Under the pieces are notes generated by a model. That model was not told where the DNA came from, searched no databases, and saw only the letters and a program-made list of their open reading frames with translations. DNA of 64,000 nt from Plectrocnemia conspersa (Eukaryota > Arthropoda > Insecta > Trichoptera > Polycentropodidae): the NCBI GenBank assembly GCA_009617715.1, contig VTFK01000148.1, forward strand, positions 806,001 through 870,000, written 5' to 3'. Positions 61,370 through 64,000 of this stretch are shown here, piece after piece (position 1 is the first letter of the stretch; each line of letters starts with the position of its first letter). The translations under genes and the position numbers were made by a program.

Positions 61370-61800
61370 AAGTCAAAAATCCATGTCAAAAGCAATAAAA
61401 TCATGAATTAAAACTAAAGCAATTATTTTTACAAAACGTAGACAAACTTTACCACTAACTCTTCTAAGTGAAGAGGGCAACAACGTGAAATGTAAAACAA
61501 GCGTTAAATACCTAGACTCCAAGCTTAAATTTAAAAAATATATTCTAGAACTTTGCTCTAAAGAGCTAGCCACCATTGCAATATTTAATATATATAGAGC
61601 GTTAACTATTATATAAAAAATAAAATTTTAATCTATAAACAAATAATTAGACCCATTTTAACATATGCCTGTCCAGTGTGATGTAACACTAGTATTACTA
61701 TTTTTTTTAATTACAAGTCATTCAAAACAAAGCTATACAAATAATTTATAACACACTTTTTTACACTAATTAAAAAATGCACATTAGCCTTAAAATAGTA
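61370..61800 (+). mobile_element. jockey-type retrotransposon fossil, copy 3
   Basis: The best-preserved copy of this family. IKTKAIIFTKRRQTLPLTLL at about 61413-61472 is followed by SEEGNNVKCKTSVKYLDSKL (the KYLG-type block with D for G). Then come LCSKELATIAIFNIYRAL at about 61553-61606 and INKQIIRPILTYACPV at about 61636-61683, matching 'YKQIIRPILTYA-PVW' of jockey polymerases. Frameshifts and stops are present and the 5' part is missing. Confidence 0.75.
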
Positions 61801-61804
61801 TTTA

Positions 61805-62400
61805 AAGAACACTCATTTTTATTTTTATTTCGCTTGAATTGTAATAAGTGTTTTAATATTTTTTCTTTAATGATAACCACAAACGTTTTGTCTTATATTC
61901 TTATTTTTTAATAAATTAAGCTTATAATTAATTATAAACATGAAAATGGTTACATGTCCTTAAAATTATTTATATTATTAAAATAAACGTATTAATCTAA
62001 GAGAGATATTTTCCTGAAATGGCAAGCTTAAATGCAAGGATGTGTTTATTTTAACAATCCCTTTGATTTATAGCAATTTGCGTTTTCGCTTCAAGTGGAT
62101 TAAATACACAAGGACACTCGCTTTATGTGACAGCATTTTCTCGATTTGCATAGAAGAAACGGATCACTGAACACAAACTGCAAGCCTTGTAAACTTTCAA
62201 AGTGTTTTCAATCGAAAAAATCGTTTATATCTTAAGAAACTTTGTATCGCTACTTTCAAATATTCCTCGCAATATGTATATTTATTTTTTTTATTAAACA
62301 TGCTTCAAGAAAACTTCACCACAGTAAAGTAACAAAATGTTATTTTGAAATATTGTTTCCTTTAAAGCCAAAATTGTAAATTCTGAGATTGACATTTTTT
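61805..62400. other. AT-rich stretch, no gene seen
   Basis: Nothing recognised apart from a slightly less AT-rich patch at 62070-62210. Confidence 0.5.
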
Positions 62401-62980
62401 GTAGAGTTGCAATCCCTATGACAACTGAACCAATTTATCCAACCGTCGAGCCGAAATCGAATTTCAAACAAACGAAATCGCGCTAACGTGTATCGCTTTT
62501 CAAGCACAGACCACTGGACTTTAAAGCATACCAAAGGGCTGTCAGATTTGTTTTTTGCGTTTATTTATACAAAGTGCGGGTAAAGGACGTACTATTCGGT
62601 GTCAAAGCATATCGATATTGTCCAATTATAGGTATTCCATCAAAGGTTCACAATTAACGATTCCCGTCGCCAGAGATCAAAGTACACACAGACGCAGAAA
62701 TAATAATACAACATTTGTCGCTTCAGCTGAACCGTAGTGTTCGAAACCGCAATGCTGATGTTGACTGAAGTTTTTGAAGCGTGTAATACGCTGTAAGTAT
62801 TCCGCCAACAATCCATCCATCCGTTCGTGTTTGAAGTGCTGCTTTAGCTTAAACAAACACCTTAACCCACCTTACCCGGTGCTGGCGGCGCCCCAGAAAT
62901 GGTTTAACGATGGCCACGACAACAACTTCTCTAACCAAACACATTATGAGCGTCATAAAAGTTCCCACACAAGCACACAC

Positions 62981-63018
62981 ACGCGTAGGCTATACTAATA
63001 TATATGCAGCCTACGCGT
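62981..63018. repeat. perfect 11-bp GC-rich inverted repeat
   Basis: ACGCGTAGGCT at 62981-62991 is exactly complementary to AGCCTACGCGT at 63008-63018 around a 16-base AT-rich loop. It resembles a hairpin or a dyad protein-binding site. The role is unknown. Confidence 0.85.
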
Positions 63019-63039
63019 CTTCTGCAACTGGTAGCCAGA

Positions 63040-63055
63040 GGACCCCTTGGGGTCC
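63040..63055. repeat. 16-bp palindrome GGACCCC-TT-GGGGTCC
   Basis: Two perfect 7-bp arms flank TT. Similar GGGGTCC words mark the left end of hAT element 3 (50441-50498), so this may be a relic of a related hAT end, but no terminus can be defined. Confidence 0.6.
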
Positions 63056-63095
63056 ACGAGTTTTTCACAAATATACAAATGTAGAAAAAATGATC

Positions 63096-63131
63096 ATCGT
63101 GACGCATTAGGGTAACCTGTGACGTTACGAT
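63096..63131 (-). repeat. 36-bp palindromic dispersed motif, copy 3
   Basis: Read on the minus strand: ATCGTAACGTCACAGG, then TTACCCTAATGCGTCACGAT. The ends ATCGTAACG and CGTCACGAT pair with one mismatch. It aligns without gaps to the copy at 52071 and with one gap to that at 1078. Flanks are unrelated. Confidence 0.65.
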
Positions 63132-64000
63132 AAAAATAATAATTAACTTTGTTCGATATTTTAAAGCATGACTTACTATTATATTATTTAGAAAATATAT
63201 TGTGAAATTGTAACATTATTTTATAGCAACATTGAAGTAAATCAAACACTGTAAACCAATTACTGCGATCAGTCGTTCATCGCTAATCTTATCAATTATT
63301 TTCTTTTCCATTTCGATGCGCATTGAAGTTATTTTAAATTACGTTTATATTATTAAAAGCAGTTTTTCCATAGAGTAGCTGTAAACCCAATGAAAAATTC
63401 ACTTATGTAAATCTACGATTTCTCAATATATTGTTTAAATAATATTATTGTTCTAAGTAGTAAGAATTTATTTCGGTTTAAAATTTAAAGTAATAATGAA
63501 GATTTTTTTAAATAAAGTCGTTCAAGATTATTATTTTTTAAGAAGTTCTGGCGGTAGTTGAGTTTTTCCATTTTCATATATCAAAATATATTCAAGCTCT
63601 TTTTTATTGTAATGGTTTTATTTGTATATGATTTTTAAAACCTGTTTCGATATGTTCATATATAGAAGCTATTACGATATTGCTTTTATTAAAATGATAT
63701 GCGTCGTATTTGAAATTGAATACTACATAAGTTTAATACGACATAAAATACATTATCAATCATAATATAACATTGCATGTATTAACATTTCAAGTACCAT
63801 ATAAACATTACATAAACGAAGCACAGGAATATACAGAAAGGCCAAAGAGTAAATTTTATCTTAATAAATTCAGTTTAATATTAATTAAAACATAATTTTT
63901 CACGGCACACTGTCTAAAATAAATTAGTTAATGGCATAGTAAATTTAGTGCATATCAGGAACTAAAATAAAACGAGTAACAGCTCAAAGATAACTTTAAC
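63132..64000. other. AT-rich stretch, no gene seen
   Basis: Nothing recognisable to the end of the window. Confidence 0.5.

Larger units (their letters stand above)
62400..63090. other. GC-elevated islet with stacked open frames
   Basis: Frames of 60-74 codons overlap here (62555-62737, 62774-62998 and 62910-63110 on the plus strand; 62340-62534 on the minus strand) without recognised domains. The block holds two notable palindromes at 62981 and 63040, listed separately. CAGAGGACCCC...GGGGTCC near 63036 also resembles subterminal hAT sequence. Confidence 0.3.

Overview
The window is very AT-rich eukaryotic DNA with no intact protein-coding gene that I can recognise. The longest open frame starting at a possible start codon is about 154 codons, and it lies inside a dead transposon. 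No rRNA, intact tRNA, CRISPR or bacterial operon is visible. The mobile-element mix (jockey-type and other non-LTR retrotransposons, several hAT families, a Mutator-like element, Tc1/mariner and piggyBac-like remnants) is typical of an arthropod genome. A sap-feeding hemipteran would fit the base composition and the hAT and jockey types, but the species cannot be fixed from the sequence. The window is best read as a gene desert or the inside of a giant intron.

Layout. 1-6 kb is plain AT-rich DNA with one 36-bp palindromic dispersed motif. 6-12.5 kb holds three hAT remnants; two are complete with terminal inverted repeats and 8-bp target duplications (9142-10190 and 11542-12511), and a long hairpin lies beside the second. 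15-20.3 kb holds a jockey remnant, a Tc1 remnant, a dispersed orphan repeat (two copies), a tRNA-like fragment, a second jockey piece and a short hAT end-pair. 20.8-34 kb is AT-rich DNA broken by islets of higher GC that may be regulatory, plus a long palindrome and another hAT remnant on the minus strand. 34.6-37.4 kb holds two different non-LTR reverse-transcriptase fossils. 39221-42643 is a 3.4-kb Mutator-like element with about 400-bp terminal inverted repeats made partly of a short-period repeat array; it contains a candidate captured first exon. 44.9-46.5 kb is a degenerate tandem array. 47-49 kb has GC islets. 50408-51952 is a ZBED5/SCAND3-type hAT with 8-bp duplication and a broken transposase. 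54.6-55.8 kb has GC islets. 57.4-58.2 kb is a three-unit tandem repeat of about 310 bp. 59.7-61.8 kb holds a second copy of the 34.6-kb retroelement, a piggyBac-like MITE and a third copy of the 15-kb jockey family. 62.4-63.1 kb is a last GC islet with several perfect palindromes.

Nothing works as a pathway here: every recognisable coding stretch belongs to a decayed transposable element. The items most worth attention are the Mutator-like element with its internal repeat array and exon-like cargo, the 36-bp palindromic motif found three times, the orphan repeat family with a conserved anticodon-arm-like hairpin, and the two unclassified tandem arrays.
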